Notes: generated by a model not told the origin, from the letters alone. A stretch of DNA of 64,000 nt from Microbispora rosea subsp. aerata (GCF_014647835.1 NZ_BMPY01000001.1:222128-286127); one strand, 5' to 3'; numbered from the stretch's first letter, positions 35,433 through 45,034 are shown. Numbers and translations are program-made.

Positions 35433-38400
35433 ATGAGCCCCCCGACGAGCCCGGTGGCGTTCCGGGTTCTGGGGCCGGTGGGGGCGCACGACGGCGCCGG
35501 CGAGCTCGACCTCGGCGGGCTGCGGCAGCGCGCGGTGCTGGCCCGCCTGCTCGTGGCGCGCGGCCAGGTCGTGCCCGTGGACACCCTGCTGTTCGATTTG
35601 TGGAACGACGACACGACCAGGGGCGCCCAGTCGGGGTTGCAGGTCTACATCTCCCGGCTGCGGCGGGTGCTGGAGCCGAACCGCCCGCGCGGCGGCCCCA
35701 ACCGCCTGCTGGTGACCGTCGCGTCGGGGTACGCCCTGCGCGCCGCCCCCGAGCAGGTGGACGCGCTGCGCTTCGAGGCCATGGTCCGCTCGGCCGGGGA
35801 ACGGCTGGACGAAAGCCCCCACGCCGCCCGGGCCCGGCTGGACGAGGCCCTCGCGCTGTGGCAGGGCACGCCGTACTCGGACTTCGCCGACCAGCCCTGG
35901 GCGGAGGCGGAGGTGGCGCGGCTGAGCGAGCTGCGCCTGGTGGCCAGGGAGCGGCACGCCGACGCCGGGCTGCGGATGGGCCTGCACGCCGAGACCGTGC
36001 CCGACCTGGAGGCGCTGACCACCGAGCACGCCCTGCGCGAGGAGGGCTGGCGGCTGCTCGCGCTCGGCCTGTACCGGTGCGGGCGGCAGGGCGACGCGCT
36101 CGCCGCGCTGCGCCGGGCCCGCGCGATCCTGTCGGAGGAGCTGGGCATCGACCCCGGGCCCGCGCTGCGCAAGCTGGAGTCGGACATCCTCGCGCAGGAC
36201 CCCGGGCTCGACCTCGTGCTGCCCGCGGCCCGGCGGCCCGTCGAGATCACCGCGACCTGGCCGCCCCGGCCGGTCGCCACCGGCGACGCGCCGCCGCTGG
36301 AGCCCGAGCCGTTCGTCGGGCGCGAGGCCGAGCTGGCCGCGCTCGCCGCCGCCGCGCCGCGCGCCCAGGCGGGCCGGTTCACCGTGGCCGTGGTCAGCGG
36401 CGATCCCGGCGCGGGGAAGACGACGCTGGTGCGGCGGCTGTTCGAGCGGCTGGAGGGCGAGGGCTGGATCGGGGCGACCGGTGGCTGCCCCGACAGCACG
36501 GCGACCCCGCCCGGCTGGGCCTGGGTCGAGGTGCTGCGCGCCCTGGTCGCCCGCCGCGGCGCTGGCGAGTACGCCGCGCTGCTGGCGCCGCTGCTCGACG
36601 ACGCCGCCCCCGACACGGCCGACGACGAGGCGTCGGGCGGCTTCCGGCTGCACCGGGCCGTCGGCGGCTACCTGTCGGCCGTGGCGCGCGAGGCCCCGCT
36701 GCTGATCCTTCTGGAAGACCTGCACTGGGCCGACGACCAGACGCTGGCGCTGCTGCGCGCGCTGCCCAGCCTGCTCGCGGCCAGCCGCGTGCTGGTCGTG
36801 GTCACCTGCCGCGACGGCGAGCTGAACGACCAGCAGCAGGACGTGCTGGCGGCGCTGGCCCGGCTCGACCCCGTACGCGTCGGGCTCGGCGGCCTCGACG
36901 ACACCGCGGTGGCCGAGCTGGTCAGGGCGACCTGCGTGCGCGAGGTGGACGACGAGGTCGTCAGCACGATCATCGAGCGGGCCGGGGGCAACCCGTTCTT
37001 CGTGAAGGAGACGGCCCGGCTGTTCGAGGCCGAGGCCGACATCTCCGAGGTGCCCTCGGGCGTGCGCGACGTGCTGCGGCGGCGGATCGCCCGGCTGCCC
37101 GAACGGGCCCAGCAGGTGCTGCTGCAGGCCGCCGTGATCGGGCGCGATGTGGACGTGGACGTCCTGGTCGACGTGTCCGGCGACGAGGACGCCGTGGTGG
37201 ACGCGGTCGAGGCGGCGCTGCTCGCCGGGCTGGTGACCGAGCCGGGCGCGGGCCTGCTCAGGTTCGACCACGACCTGGTCAGAGACACGATTTACTCCGA
37301 CGCCTCCCGGCTGCGCCGCTCGCGCCTGCACGCCGCGGTCGCCTCGGTGATCGAGCAGCGCAGCCCGAACGACGTGGCCGCGCTGGCCCACCACTACGAC
37401 GCGGCCGGCACGGTGGAGACCGCCGCGAAAGCCGTACGGTATGCCGGGCTGGCGGCCGAGCAGGCCGAGCGGCGGTTCGCCCACCGGGAGGCCGCCACGC
37501 TCTGGCAGAAGGCCATCGCGGCGTTCGACCGCGCCCACGCGGGCCGGGGGCCGGTGCGCGACCGGCTGGAGCTGCAGTTACGGCTGATCAGGGCGCTGGC
37601 GCTGTGCGGGGACATGACCGCCGCCCGCGCGCGGCGGGGCGAGGCGATGTCGGTCGCGCTGCCGCTCGGCGACCTGGAGCTGACCGCGCGGGTCGCGGCG
37701 GCGCTCGCGGTGCCGCACAAGGGCATCGCGCGCGACTTCACCCGCACGGCCTGGGAGATCGTCGACGTCACCGAGAAGGCGCTGAGCGAGCTGCCGGAGG
37801 GCGAGCAGTCGCTGCGGGCCAGCCTGCTCGCGACGCTGGCCCTGGAGCTGGAGGGGTCGGCCACCGAGCGCGGCTACCAGGCGTCGCTGGAGGCCGAGGA
37901 GCTGGCCAGGTCGAGCGGCGACCCCGCGCTGCTGGCGATGGCGCTGAGCGGCCGGCTGCGGCAGTCGTACACGATGACGCAGGTCGACGAGCGCGAGACG
38001 ATCGGCCGTGAGCTGCTGCGGGTCGGCGCGGAGTCCGGCCAGATCGCGGTGCGGACGCTGGCGCACCTGGTGCTGCTGGAGTGCGCGGCGGCCCGCGGCG
38101 ACTTCGCCGAGGCCGACGCGCACCTCGCGCAGGCCGAACGCCTGGGACGGCAGTACGACCTGCCCGCCCCGGCGGCGGTCGGCGCGTGGTACGCCGGGCA
38201 GCGGCTGATGATCACCGGCGACTACGCGGGGGCGGAGCGGGCCTACCGGAACGCGGCGCGGCTGACCGCGCGGGCCGGCATGCTCGAAGGCCGCCAGGAC
38301 CTGCCCTTGATCGCCACGTTCTGCCTGCACCTGGTGGACGGGCGGGCCGCGGAGATGACCGAGCCGCTGGGCGAGGCCCACCAGCGCGGCGCGAAGTGGA

Positions 38401-38780
38401 CGCCCGACGCCTACGCCGTCGCGCTCGCCTCGGCCGGGCACGTCCGGGACGCGCGGGTGGTGGCCTCCAGCCGGGAACCGGTCCGCACCGACTTCCTCTA
38501 CGAGCTCGCCCTGATCTGGCGGGCGCTCGCGGGGATGCTGCTGGACGACGAGGGCCGGATGCGGGAGGCGTACGAGAAGCTGGCGCCGTTCCACGACCGC
38601 ATCGCCGGGGCCGGCACCGGCGTGGTCGCCCTGTGGCCGGTGGCCAAGACGCTCGGCGACCTCGCCGTACGGCTCGGGCTGCCGGCCCGTGACCACTACG
38701 AGAAGGCGCTGGCCGTGGCCGAGCGGGTGGACGTGCCCCGCTGGATCGCCGAGGCCCGGGAGGCGCTCGCCGGCGCGTGA
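35433..38780 (+). CDS. SARP/BTAD-type large transcriptional regulator with AAA ATPase and TPR
   Basis: The 1115-residue protein has an N-terminal winged helix (FRVLGPVGAHDG to about residue 105), a bacterial transcriptional activation domain (about 110-255, with ALREEGWRLLALGLYRCGRQGDAL), an STAND/AAA-type ATPase with Walker A SGDPGAGKTTLV near 325 and Walker B LLILLEDLHWADD near 423, and a long TPR-like C-terminus. AfsR-type regulators of this layout activate secondary metabolism or development. GGAGGAG precedes the ATG. No biosynthetic cluster sits next to it here. Confidence 0.9.
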   Translation: MSPPTSPVAFRVLGPVGAHDGAGELDLGGLRQRAVLARLLVARGQVVPVDTLLFDLWNDDTTRGAQSGLQVYISRLRRVLEPNRPRGGPNRLLVTVASGYALRAAPEQVDALRFEAMVRSAGERLDESPHAARARLDEALALWQGTPYSDFADQPWAEAEVARLSELRLVARERHADAGLRMGLHAETVPDLEALTTEHALREEGWRLLALGLYRCGRQGDALAALRRARAILSEELGIDPGPALRKLESDILAQDPGLDLVLPAARRPVEITATWPPRPVATGDAPPLEPEPFVGREAELAALAAAAPRAQAGRFTVAVVSGDPGAGKTTLVRRLFERLEGEGWIGATGGCPDSTATPPGWAWVEVLRALVARRGAGEYAALLAPLLDDAAPDTADDEASGGFRLHRAVGGYLSAVAREAPLLILLEDLHWADDQTLALLRALPSLLAASRVLVVVTCRDGELNDQQQDVLAALARLDPVRVGLGGLDDTAVAELVRATCVREVDDEVVSTIIERAGGNPFFVKETARLFEAEADISEVPSGVRDVLRRRIARLPERAQQVLLQAAVIGRDVDVDVLVDVSGDEDAVVDAVEAALLAGLVTEPGAGLLRFDHDLVRDTIYSDASRLRRSRLHAAVASVIEQRSPNDVAALAHHYDAAGTVETAAKAVRYAGLAAEQAERRFAHREAATLWQKAIAAFDRAHAGRGPVRDRLELQLRLIRALALCGDMTAARARRGEAMSVALPLGDLELTARVAAALAVPHKGIARDFTRTAWEIVDVTEKALSELPEGEQSLRASLLATLALELEGSATERGYQASLEAEELARSSGDPALLAMALSGRLRQSYTMTQVDERETIGRELLRVGAESGQIAVRTLAHLVLLECAAARGDFAEADAHLAQAERLGRQYDLPAPAAVGAWYAGQRLMITGDYAGAERAYRNAARLTARAGMLEGRQDLPLIATFCLHLVDGRAAEMTEPLGEAHQRGAKWTPDAYAVALASAGHVRDARVVASSREPVRTDFLYELALIWRALAGMLLDDEGRMREAYEKLAPFHDRIAGAGTGVVALWPVAKTLGDLAVRLGLPARDHYEKALAVAERVDVPRWIAEAREALAGA

Positions 38781-38906
38781 GAGGGAAGGGAGTTCGCGAA
38801 GGCCCCTGTCGCAACGCGAACCCCTCGCCTCTCGTCCCTTCTTGTGTACGAAGGGCGGATTGACCATCGGTTGACATTCGCTTGCAAGCCGCGCGATCCG
38901 GAGCGC

Positions 38907-38925
38907 TAAGGTGAGGCTTACCTTA
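38907..38925. promoter_or_regulatory. DtxR/IdeR-type iron box upstream of the DedA gene
   Basis: TAAGGTGAGGCTTACCTTA at 38907-38925 is a 19-bp interrupted palindrome that fits the DtxR/IdeR/DmdR operator consensus (TWAGGTWAGSCTWACCTWA) except at position 7. It lies 27 bp before the GTG of the DedA-like gene, so iron-dependent repression of that gene, perhaps reading into the carboxypeptidase, is predicted. Confidence 0.82.
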
Positions 38926-38951
38926 GGCATCACGACCGGCGGTGAGAGCAC

Positions 38952-39488
38952 GTGCGGATTCCTGACCCCACGGCGGCCTCCGTGTTCGGCCTCCCTCTGT
39001 GGCTGGTCGTCGCGGTCGGCGCGGTCGCCCTGTTCGGCGCGTTCCAGGTGTACTACTGGGTCGGCCGCAGGCTCGGCGAGGCGCTCTACCGCTCCCGCGT
39101 GGGCCGCAAGATCGGCCGGGAGCGCGTCGAGCGCGTGGAGAACGTGGTGCGCCGGTGGGGTGCGCTCGCCGTGTACGGCTGCTTCTGGGTGCCGGGCCTG
39201 CGCCACACGCTGCCCTGGGTCGCCGGGGCGCTGCGGGTGGACTACCGCTGGTATATGACGGCCAGCGCGCTCGGCTGCCTGACCTGGGTGCCGGTGACCT
39301 CCTTCGGTCTTTACTCGCTCCTGTGGGCCTGGCTGTCGCTGGCGGCCCGGTCCCCCGCGCTGGCCGCCGCCGCCCTCGCCGTGGCGGCCCTGGCCGTCGC
39401 CCTCCTCGTACGGGCCCGCCGCAAGCGGGGCCGCGGCGGGGACGCGCCCGCCTCACCCGAAGCCATGCGATCATGTCGGGATGCGTAA
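38952..39488 (+). CDS. DedA/SNARE-associated family membrane protein
   Basis: The 178-residue protein has a short N-terminal region, a first membrane helix (WLVVAVGAVALFGAFQVYYWVGRRLG), a basic loop, the DedA-type segment YGCFWVPGLRHTLPWVAGALR and further helices near the C-terminus. DedA proteins recycle undecaprenyl-phosphate or other lipids across the membrane; family members usually have about 200 residues. The GTG start lies 27 bp after an iron box. Its end overlaps the following carboxypeptidase gene by eight bases. Confidence 0.82.
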   Translation: MRIPDPTAASVFGLPLWLVVAVGAVALFGAFQVYYWVGRRLGEALYRSRVGRKIGRERVERVENVVRRWGALAVYGCFWVPGLRHTLPWVAGALRVDYRWYMTASALGCLTWVPVTSFGLYSLLWAWLSLAARSPALAAAALAVAALAVALLVRARRKRGRGGDAPASPEAMRSCRDA

Positions 39489-40389
39489 CGGGGTACTCAT
39501 CGCGCTGGCCGCCGCCTGCGTCACGGCATGGACCGCGGCCGCGCCCGCTCAAGCCGCGCAGACATCGCGGACACCGGCAGCGCGGACACCGTCGGTCACC
39601 GCCAGGGAGGCATACCTGGTGGATGTCACCGATGGAACGGTCCAGTTCGCCAAGCGTGAAACACGCCGGGTGCCGGTCGCGAGCCTAACCAAGATCATGA
39701 CCGCGTACGTGGTCCGGCGGGAGGCCCGGCTGGACGACGTGGTGACCATCACCAAGGCCGACGTACGGCACGCGGTGGCCGGCGGGGCCACGACGGCCGG
39801 GCTGCGGGCGGGCGAGCGGCTCACGGTGCGCGACCTGCTCTACGGGCTCATGCTCCCCTCGGGGGCGGACGCCGCCCACGCGCTCGCCGAGCGGTACGGC
39901 CCGGGGACGGCGAGGTTCGTCGCCAAGATGAACCGCGCGGCGCGGGCCCTCGGCCTGCGCGACACCCGCTATGCCAACCCCGACGGGCTGCCGTCGAAGG
40001 GATACTCCACCGCGCGCGACCAGGCGGCGCTGGCCGTGGCGGCGCTGCGCGACCCGGTGATCGCGACGATCGCCAAGACCCCCAAGCGGGTGGTCCGCAA
40101 GTCGGCCGTCCACCGGGCGCACGTGTGGCGCAACACCAACGACCTGCTGGACGACGGCGCGGTGGGGCTGAAGACCGGCTTCACCCGCCAGGCGGGCTAC
40201 TGCCTGTCGTTCGCGGCCGTGAAGGACGGGCACACGTACGTGGGGGTCGTGCTGGGCGAGCGCAGCGACAAGGCGAGGTTCGCCACGGCCCGCAGACTGC
40301 TCGACTGGGCCGGCGAGAACGCCGGGGCGGGCGCCGGGACCGGGGCCGAGGCCGGGGCCGGGGCGGGAGCCGGGGTCACGCTTCCCTGA
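39481..40389 (+). CDS. D-alanyl-D-alanine carboxypeptidase (PBP5/DacA type, S11)
   Basis: This low-molecular-weight penicillin-binding protein trims D-Ala from peptidoglycan stem peptides. A signal peptide (to about AQA at residue 27) is followed by SLTK with Ser68/Lys71, SGA at 127-129 (SGN in most family members) and KTG at 231-233. At 302 residues it lacks the C-terminal PBP5 stalk domain and ends in a Gly/Ala-rich tail. It overlaps the DedA gene and is likely coupled to it. Its 3' end overlaps the convergent methyltransferase gene by 14 bp. Confidence 0.9.
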   Translation: MRNGVLIALAAACVTAWTAAAPAQAAQTSRTPAARTPSVTAREAYLVDVTDGTVQFAKRETRRVPVASLTKIMTAYVVRREARLDDVVTITKADVRHAVAGGATTAGLRAGERLTVRDLLYGLMLPSGADAAHALAERYGPGTARFVAKMNRAARALGLRDTRYANPDGLPSKGYSTARDQAALAVAALRDPVIATIAKTPKRVVRKSAVHRAHVWRNTNDLLDDGAVGLKTGFTRQAGYCLSFAAVKDGHTYVGVVLGERSDKARFATARRLLDWAGENAGAGAGTGAEAGAGAGAGVTLP

Positions 40390-41185
40390 GCAGGCTGTGA
40401 CAGGCGATGGCCGCGGCGGCCACGACGTTCAGGGAGTCGACGCCGAGGTCCATCGCCCGGGAGCTCATCGGGATGCAGACGGGCTGGTCGGCCTCGTGCA
40501 GCCAGTGGGACGACAGCCCGTCGCCCTCCGAGCCGAGCATCAGCGCGACCCGCCCGGACAGCGGGACCTTGTCCAGCGGCACGGCCGACTGGTCCGGCGT
40601 GAGCGCGAGCAGGCGGAACCCGGCCGCCCTGACCTCGGCAAGCCCGCCGTGCCAGTCGGTCATCCGGGCGTACGGGATCGCGAACACCGCCCCCATCGAC
40701 ACCTTGACGGCCCTGCGGTAGAGAGGGTCGGCGCAGCGCGGCGACAGCACGATCGCGCCGACGCCGAGCGCCGCGGCGCAGCGGAAGATCGCGCCCACGT
40801 TGGCGTGGTCCACCAGATCCTCCAGGACGAGGATCCGCGGCCCGGCGGTCGTGAGGAGCTCGCCGACCCCGGGAAGCGGGGTGCGCTCCATCGCGGCGAG
40901 CGCGCCCCGGTGCACGTGAAAGCCGGTGATCTTCTCCATCACCTCGTCGGAGACCAGATAGACGGTGGCCTCCCCGATGACGTCGGCGAGCACGCCGAGC
41001 CACTTGGCCGTGGTCAGCACCGACCGCACCGGATGGCCCGCGCCGATCGCCCGCCTGATGACCTTCTCGCCCTCGGCGATGAACAGCCCGCGTTCACTTT
41101 CGACGCTTTTGCGCAGATCGACGTCGCGCAGCCGCACGTAGTCCGACAGGCGCGGATCGGCGGCGTCCTCGACCGGAATGACCAC
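40376..41185 (-). CDS. TrmH/SpoU-family RNA 2'-O-methyltransferase
   Basis: The 269-residue SPOUT enzyme has an N-terminal RNA-binding part (GLFIAEGEKVIRRAIG) and the C-terminal knotted SAM domain with motif 1 HANVGAIFRCAAALG, motif 2 ALMLGSEGDGLSSHW and motif 3 VDSLNVVAAAAIA. The usual targets are ribose 2'-O positions of 23S rRNA or tRNA; thiostrepton-type resistance enzymes belong to this superfamily but are not specially suggested. GTG start at 41185. Confidence 0.9.
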   Translation of the reverse strand: MVIPVEDAADPRLSDYVRLRDVDLRKSVESERGLFIAEGEKVIRRAIGAGHPVRSVLTTAKWLGVLADVIGEATVYLVSDEVMEKITGFHVHRGALAAMERTPLPGVGELLTTAGPRILVLEDLVDHANVGAIFRCAAALGVGAIVLSPRCADPLYRRAVKVSMGAVFAIPYARMTDWHGGLAEVRAAGFRLLALTPDQSAVPLDKVPLSGRVALMLGSEGDGLSSHWLHEADQPVCIPMSSRAMDLGVDSLNVVAAAAIACHSLLREA

Positions 41186-41232
41186 GGGCCAAGGTTACGG
41201 CCTGCGCGGCCGGCCGTCGCACCCCGCGTCTG

Positions 41233-41263
41233 CGCACATCAGGCGTCTCTCCGCACATCAGGC
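41233..41263. repeat. Direct repeat CGCACATCAGGC, 19-bp spacing
   Basis: CGCACATCAGGC occurs at 41233-41244 and again at 41252-41263 in the 148-bp divergent spacer between the methyltransferase and the VWA gene. The 19-bp period suggests a tandem binding site. Confidence 0.6.
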
Positions 41264-41333
41264 ACGAGTTATGACTTTTGCCAGTATCGTTCCGTAAACC
41301 TGATTATGGCCAGTCGACACCGGAGAGAGCACC

Positions 41334-43088
41334 GTGGGCGGACGACACCGCACAGACGAACTCGACGGCGGCTTCGACCCCCAGTACGAGCCGCCGCCAC
41401 GGCGACGGGCCGGACGAGGGACGGTGTTCGTCCCGCTGGCCGGGGCCGTCGCCCTGGCCGTTCTGCTCGGCGTCGCGGCGTACGTCGTGGTGAACAAGAG
41501 CCCGGGATGCGCGGGCGAGAAGATCAAGCTGTCGGTCGTGACCTCGCCCGACATCCATCCGGCGATCCAGAAGATCGCCACCAGATTCGGCAAGTCGGGC
41601 AAGGTCGTGGACGGCAAGTGCGTCGCCGTCACGGTCGAGGACGCGCAGTCGGCCGACGTCGCCAACGCGCTGGCGGGCAGCGGCCCCACCAGCGGCAAGC
41701 TGGACCCCGACCTGTGGATCCCCGACTCCAGCCTGTGGCTGAGCGGTCTCGAGAACGCGCCCAAGCCCACCGGGAACGCCGCCAGCACCCCCGTCGTGCT
41801 GGCCGCGTCCAAGGCCGGCGCGGACAAGCTCCAGTCGGCCTTCAGCCCGAGCTGGACCGGCCTGATGAGCGCGGCGAACGCCGCCAACCCCGACGGCCTC
41901 GCGCGCAAGGTGCGCGTGCTCGCGCTCGACCCCACGCAGAACGCGGCCGGTCTCGGCGCGCTGCTGGCCGGTTCCGCCGTGCTGAAGCAGGGCGGAGGCA
42001 GCGAGGAGACGCTCGTCGGCGTGCTGCGCCAGTTGTCGGAGTCCACCGTCTCGACCCCCGACAGCCTGTTCGCCACGCTGACCAAGGCGGCGGCCCGCGT
42101 CCCGGTCGGCGTGACGACGGAGCAGGCCGTGTGGTCGTACAACACGACGACGGCCTCCTCGACCCCGGCGGTCGCGCTCTACCCGGCCGAGGGCACGATC
42201 AGCCTCGACTACCCGATGATCGTCACGGCCGAGGACGCCGCGACGCGCAAGGCGGCCCAGGCCCTGGCGGCCGAGGTGACCTCGGCCAACGGCAGGAAGA
42301 CGATCCAGGACTACGGCTTCCGCACGCCCGACGGCAAGGGCGGCAGCCTGCTCAAGCCCGACAACGGCGTCAGCGCCAAGAAGCCGGCCGCGATCGCGCA
42401 GCCGGACGCCGCGACCGTCACCCGCCTGTCCCAGGCGTGGCACCAGCTCAAGCTCGGCACCAAGATGCTCGCCCTGCTCGACATCTCCGGGACGATGGCG
42501 CTGCCCGCCGACAAGACCGGCGTCACCCGGATGCGCGCGATCACCGACATCTGCGTCGAGGGCCTGAAGCTGTTCCCCGGCAAGGCAGAGATCGGCATCT
42601 GGGCGTTCTCCGACAACCTGCGCGGCCAGGGCGTCGACTGGAAGCCCGTCGTGCAGATCGGGCCGCTGGCCCAGCAGATCAACGGGGTGACCCGCCGCGA
42701 GGTGATCGTCCAGGCGCTGCGGCAGGCCAAGGCCATCCCCACGGGCAACACCGGGCTGAACGACACCCTGTGGGCGGCCTACCAGAAGATGACCAAGGAG
42801 TACGAGCCCGACAAGGTCAACACGATCCTGCTGTTCACCGACGGCGTCGGCAACGACGACCCGAACGGCGGCATCTCCAACGCCGAGATCCTGCGGAAGC
42901 TGAAGGACGCCTACGACCCGAAGCGGCCGGTGAGCATCCTGATCATCTCGTTCAACACCCAGAAGGACGAGGACCAGGCGCAGATGACCTCCATCGCCAA
43001 GGCGACCGGCGGCGCCGCCTACTTCCCGCAGACGGTCTTGGAGATCCGCAACATCTTCCTCAAGGGCATCGCCCGCCGCATCCAGTGA
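41334..43088 (+). CDS. Membrane-anchored substrate-binding-like / von Willebrand A domain protein
   Basis: The 584-residue protein has a cytoplasmic Pro/Arg-rich start, one membrane helix (residues 31-53), a periplasmic-binding-like region (about 60-345, LSVVTSPDIHPAIQKIATRF to TISLDYPMIV) and a C-terminal VWA domain (about 375-584). The metal-site motif is DISGTM at Asp383 instead of DxSxS, and TDGVGND is present. GTG start. Family members of this layout are common in actinobacteria, with unknown ligand. Next is a sigma-factor fusion gene in the same direction. Confidence 0.8.
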   Translation: MGGRHRTDELDGGFDPQYEPPPRRRAGRGTVFVPLAGAVALAVLLGVAAYVVVNKSPGCAGEKIKLSVVTSPDIHPAIQKIATRFGKSGKVVDGKCVAVTVEDAQSADVANALAGSGPTSGKLDPDLWIPDSSLWLSGLENAPKPTGNAASTPVVLAASKAGADKLQSAFSPSWTGLMSAANAANPDGLARKVRVLALDPTQNAAGLGALLAGSAVLKQGGGSEETLVGVLRQLSESTVSTPDSLFATLTKAAARVPVGVTTEQAVWSYNTTTASSTPAVALYPAEGTISLDYPMIVTAEDAATRKAAQALAAEVTSANGRKTIQDYGFRTPDGKGGSLLKPDNGVSAKKPAAIAQPDAATVTRLSQAWHQLKLGTKMLALLDISGTMALPADKTGVTRMRAITDICVEGLKLFPGKAEIGIWAFSDNLRGQGVDWKPVVQIGPLAQQINGVTRREVIVQALRQAKAIPTGNTGLNDTLWAAYQKMTKEYEPDKVNTILLFTDGVGNDDPNGGISNAEILRKLKDAYDPKRPVSILIISFNTQKDEDQAQMTSIAKATGGAAYFPQTVLEIRNIFLKGIARRIQ

Positions 43089-43231
43089 CAGGAGGCGCTT
43101 CGGCACCTGTTTTCCCAGGTCATGCCGGTTCGGCATGGCTCTGTGACCCGTAAACGACGTCGGCGGGGACGGCGTCCCACTCGTGCGGGGACCGGCGAGA
43201 CCAGGTTCCGTCACACGGGGAGGACTGTCCG

Positions 43232-44896
43232 TTGCCCGAATGGCCCGGCGTCGGGCGAGCCGACGACCATCGACTGCTGGAGGCGCTGCGGCGCGGGGGC
43301 GGCGCAGACGCCCAGGCCACCGCCAGGTTGTACGACGCCTACGCCGACCGGCTGAGCGACTACGCGTACACGCTGGCCGGCGACCTCGACGCGGCGGAGC
43401 GCGCGGTGCACGACGCGCTCGTCGCGGCGTCCTGCCGCGCCGGCCGGTTGACGGAGCCGGCGCGGCTGCGGGCGTGGCTGTACGCGCTGACCCGGTTCCA
43501 CAGCGCCGCGGGAAAGGCCGCCAGGAAAGGGACCAGGCTCGCCGCCGGGGCCGTCATCGGGGTGGAGGAGTCGGCCGACCCCCCGCTCGCCGCGCTCGTG
43601 CGGGAGGCGCTGACGGAGCTCGGCGGCCACGAGCGTGAGGTGCTCGAGCTCGCCGTACGGCACGGCCTGACGGCGGCCGAGATCGGGTCGGTCCTCGGGC
43701 TCGCCTCCCGGCAGGTGTCGGCGCGGCTCACCCGGGCCCGCGACCACCTGGAGAACGCCGCGGCGGCCCTCGTGCTGGCCAGGGTCGGCCGGGCGCACTG
43801 CCCCGAGCTGTCGGCGCTGGTCGACCACGGCGTGGGCGCCGCCTGGCGGGACGGCCCGCTGGGCACCGCCCTGCGCACGCGCCTGAGCAGGCACATCGCG
43901 GCGTGCGAGGTCTGCCGGGACGGCAAGGGCAGGCACGTGTCGGCCGAGCGGCTGCTCGACATGATCCCCGTCGCGTTTCCCCCGCTCTCGCTGCGCCGAC
44001 GGGTGATCGACTCCGCGCGCCACGCCGACCGGCGCGACGGCGCCGCCGCGCCCCTGGACCGGCGCGGTTTCCCGGTGACCCGGGAGCCGGGCGCGTGGCC
44101 CGCCGGGCAGGCGGGCGACGAGCCGCCCCGGCGGGCACGGCGCGGGCGGGCCCACGCCAAGCCGCTGCGGGCCGCGCCCGTCATGCTCGCCGCCACCTGC
44201 GTGTTCGGCACGGCCGGCGGCCTCGCGCTGGTCTCCGGGCAGGGCCCCGCCGAGCGTCTGGTGACGACGCGCGTGTCCCCGACGGCGGAGCAGGCGGAGC
44301 CCGCGCCCGACGACACGGCCACCGGCGACCCGGCGCCCGCGGAGCCCGTGCTCAGGCCGGACGAAAGTGCCCGGCCCACCCCCACGCCCGCCGCCGGAAC
44401 GCCTCATCAAGACGACTCTCCCCGATCGGCCGCGACCGCCCCGCCCCACACCACCGCACCCTCGGGGCGGTCGCGGCCGTCCCCCACCCGTACGCCGCGC
44501 GCGCCGAGACCGGCGCTGACCGCGCTGTGCCCCGGAGATCTGGGCAGGGCCGCGGGCGCGACGATCACGCTGGCGGCACGCGGCGCCGTGATCGAGTGGA
44601 CGGCCGTCACCTCGGGCGGGATCGCGGTCTCCCCCCGGCACGGCCGCCTCCGGGCGGGGGCGAGCGGCCGGATCACGCTCGCCGTCGTCGATCCGGGAGT
44701 GCCGGGCAGGGGCGTGGTGACCTTCCGGTCCTCGGCCGGACGGCCCTCGTGCCGGGTCGCCTGGGACGGCCAGGAAGGAGACGACCACGCCGACCCGCTG
44801 CCCGGCGCGACCGCGGAACCCGCGAACGGGCCTTCCGGCGGATCGGACGACGACCCGCCACCGGCCGCCGACGCCGCGGCCACGCCCTCCCCCTGA
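43232..44896 (+). CDS. Sigma-70-like factor fused to zinc-finger, membrane helix and extracellular domain
   Basis: The 554-residue product begins with a region-2-like helical part (ARLYDAYADRLSDYAYTLAG) and sigma region 4 (GGHEREVLELAVRHGLTAAEIGSVLGLASRQVSARL, about 128-165). An HxxxCxxC motif (HIAACEVC, about 220-227) resembles the anti-sigma zinc finger. One membrane helix at about 317-337 is followed by a Pro/Thr linker and a beta-type domain bounded by Cys residues. It thus looks like sigma and anti-sigma in one polypeptide. Start is TTG with GGGGAGG upstream. Regions 2 and 4 are weakly conserved, so promoter recognition is uncertain. Confidence 0.8.
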   Translation: MPEWPGVGRADDHRLLEALRRGGGADAQATARLYDAYADRLSDYAYTLAGDLDAAERAVHDALVAASCRAGRLTEPARLRAWLYALTRFHSAAGKAARKGTRLAAGAVIGVEESADPPLAALVREALTELGGHEREVLELAVRHGLTAAEIGSVLGLASRQVSARLTRARDHLENAAAALVLARVGRAHCPELSALVDHGVGAAWRDGPLGTALRTRLSRHIAACEVCRDGKGRHVSAERLLDMIPVAFPPLSLRRRVIDSARHADRRDGAAAPLDRRGFPVTREPGAWPAGQAGDEPPRRARRGRAHAKPLRAAPVMLAATCVFGTAGGLALVSGQGPAERLVTTRVSPTAEQAEPAPDDTATGDPAPAEPVLRPDESARPTPTPAAGTPHQDDSPRSAATAPPHTTAPSGRSRPSPTRTPRAPRPALTALCPGDLGRAAGATITLAARGAVIEWTAVTSGGIAVSPRHGRLRAGASGRITLAVVDPGVPGRGVVTFRSSAGRPSCRVAWDGQEGDDHADPLPGATAEPANGPSGGSDDDPPPAADAAATPSP

Positions 44897-45034
44897 CACA
44901 TGCGTCACACGAATAACCATTTGTTACACGCTCGTTGGAGAATCTGCACCTGGCAGTAACAATCAGGATTCGCCAGGTGTCAGCAGAAGTCCGAAAGGAG
45001 ATAAACGACGCGACCGAGGATTTGAGGGGGCACT

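Noticed and set aside
40397-43153. 918-codon plus-strand frame
   Set aside because: It reads through the antisense of the methyltransferase and an alternative frame of the VWA protein.
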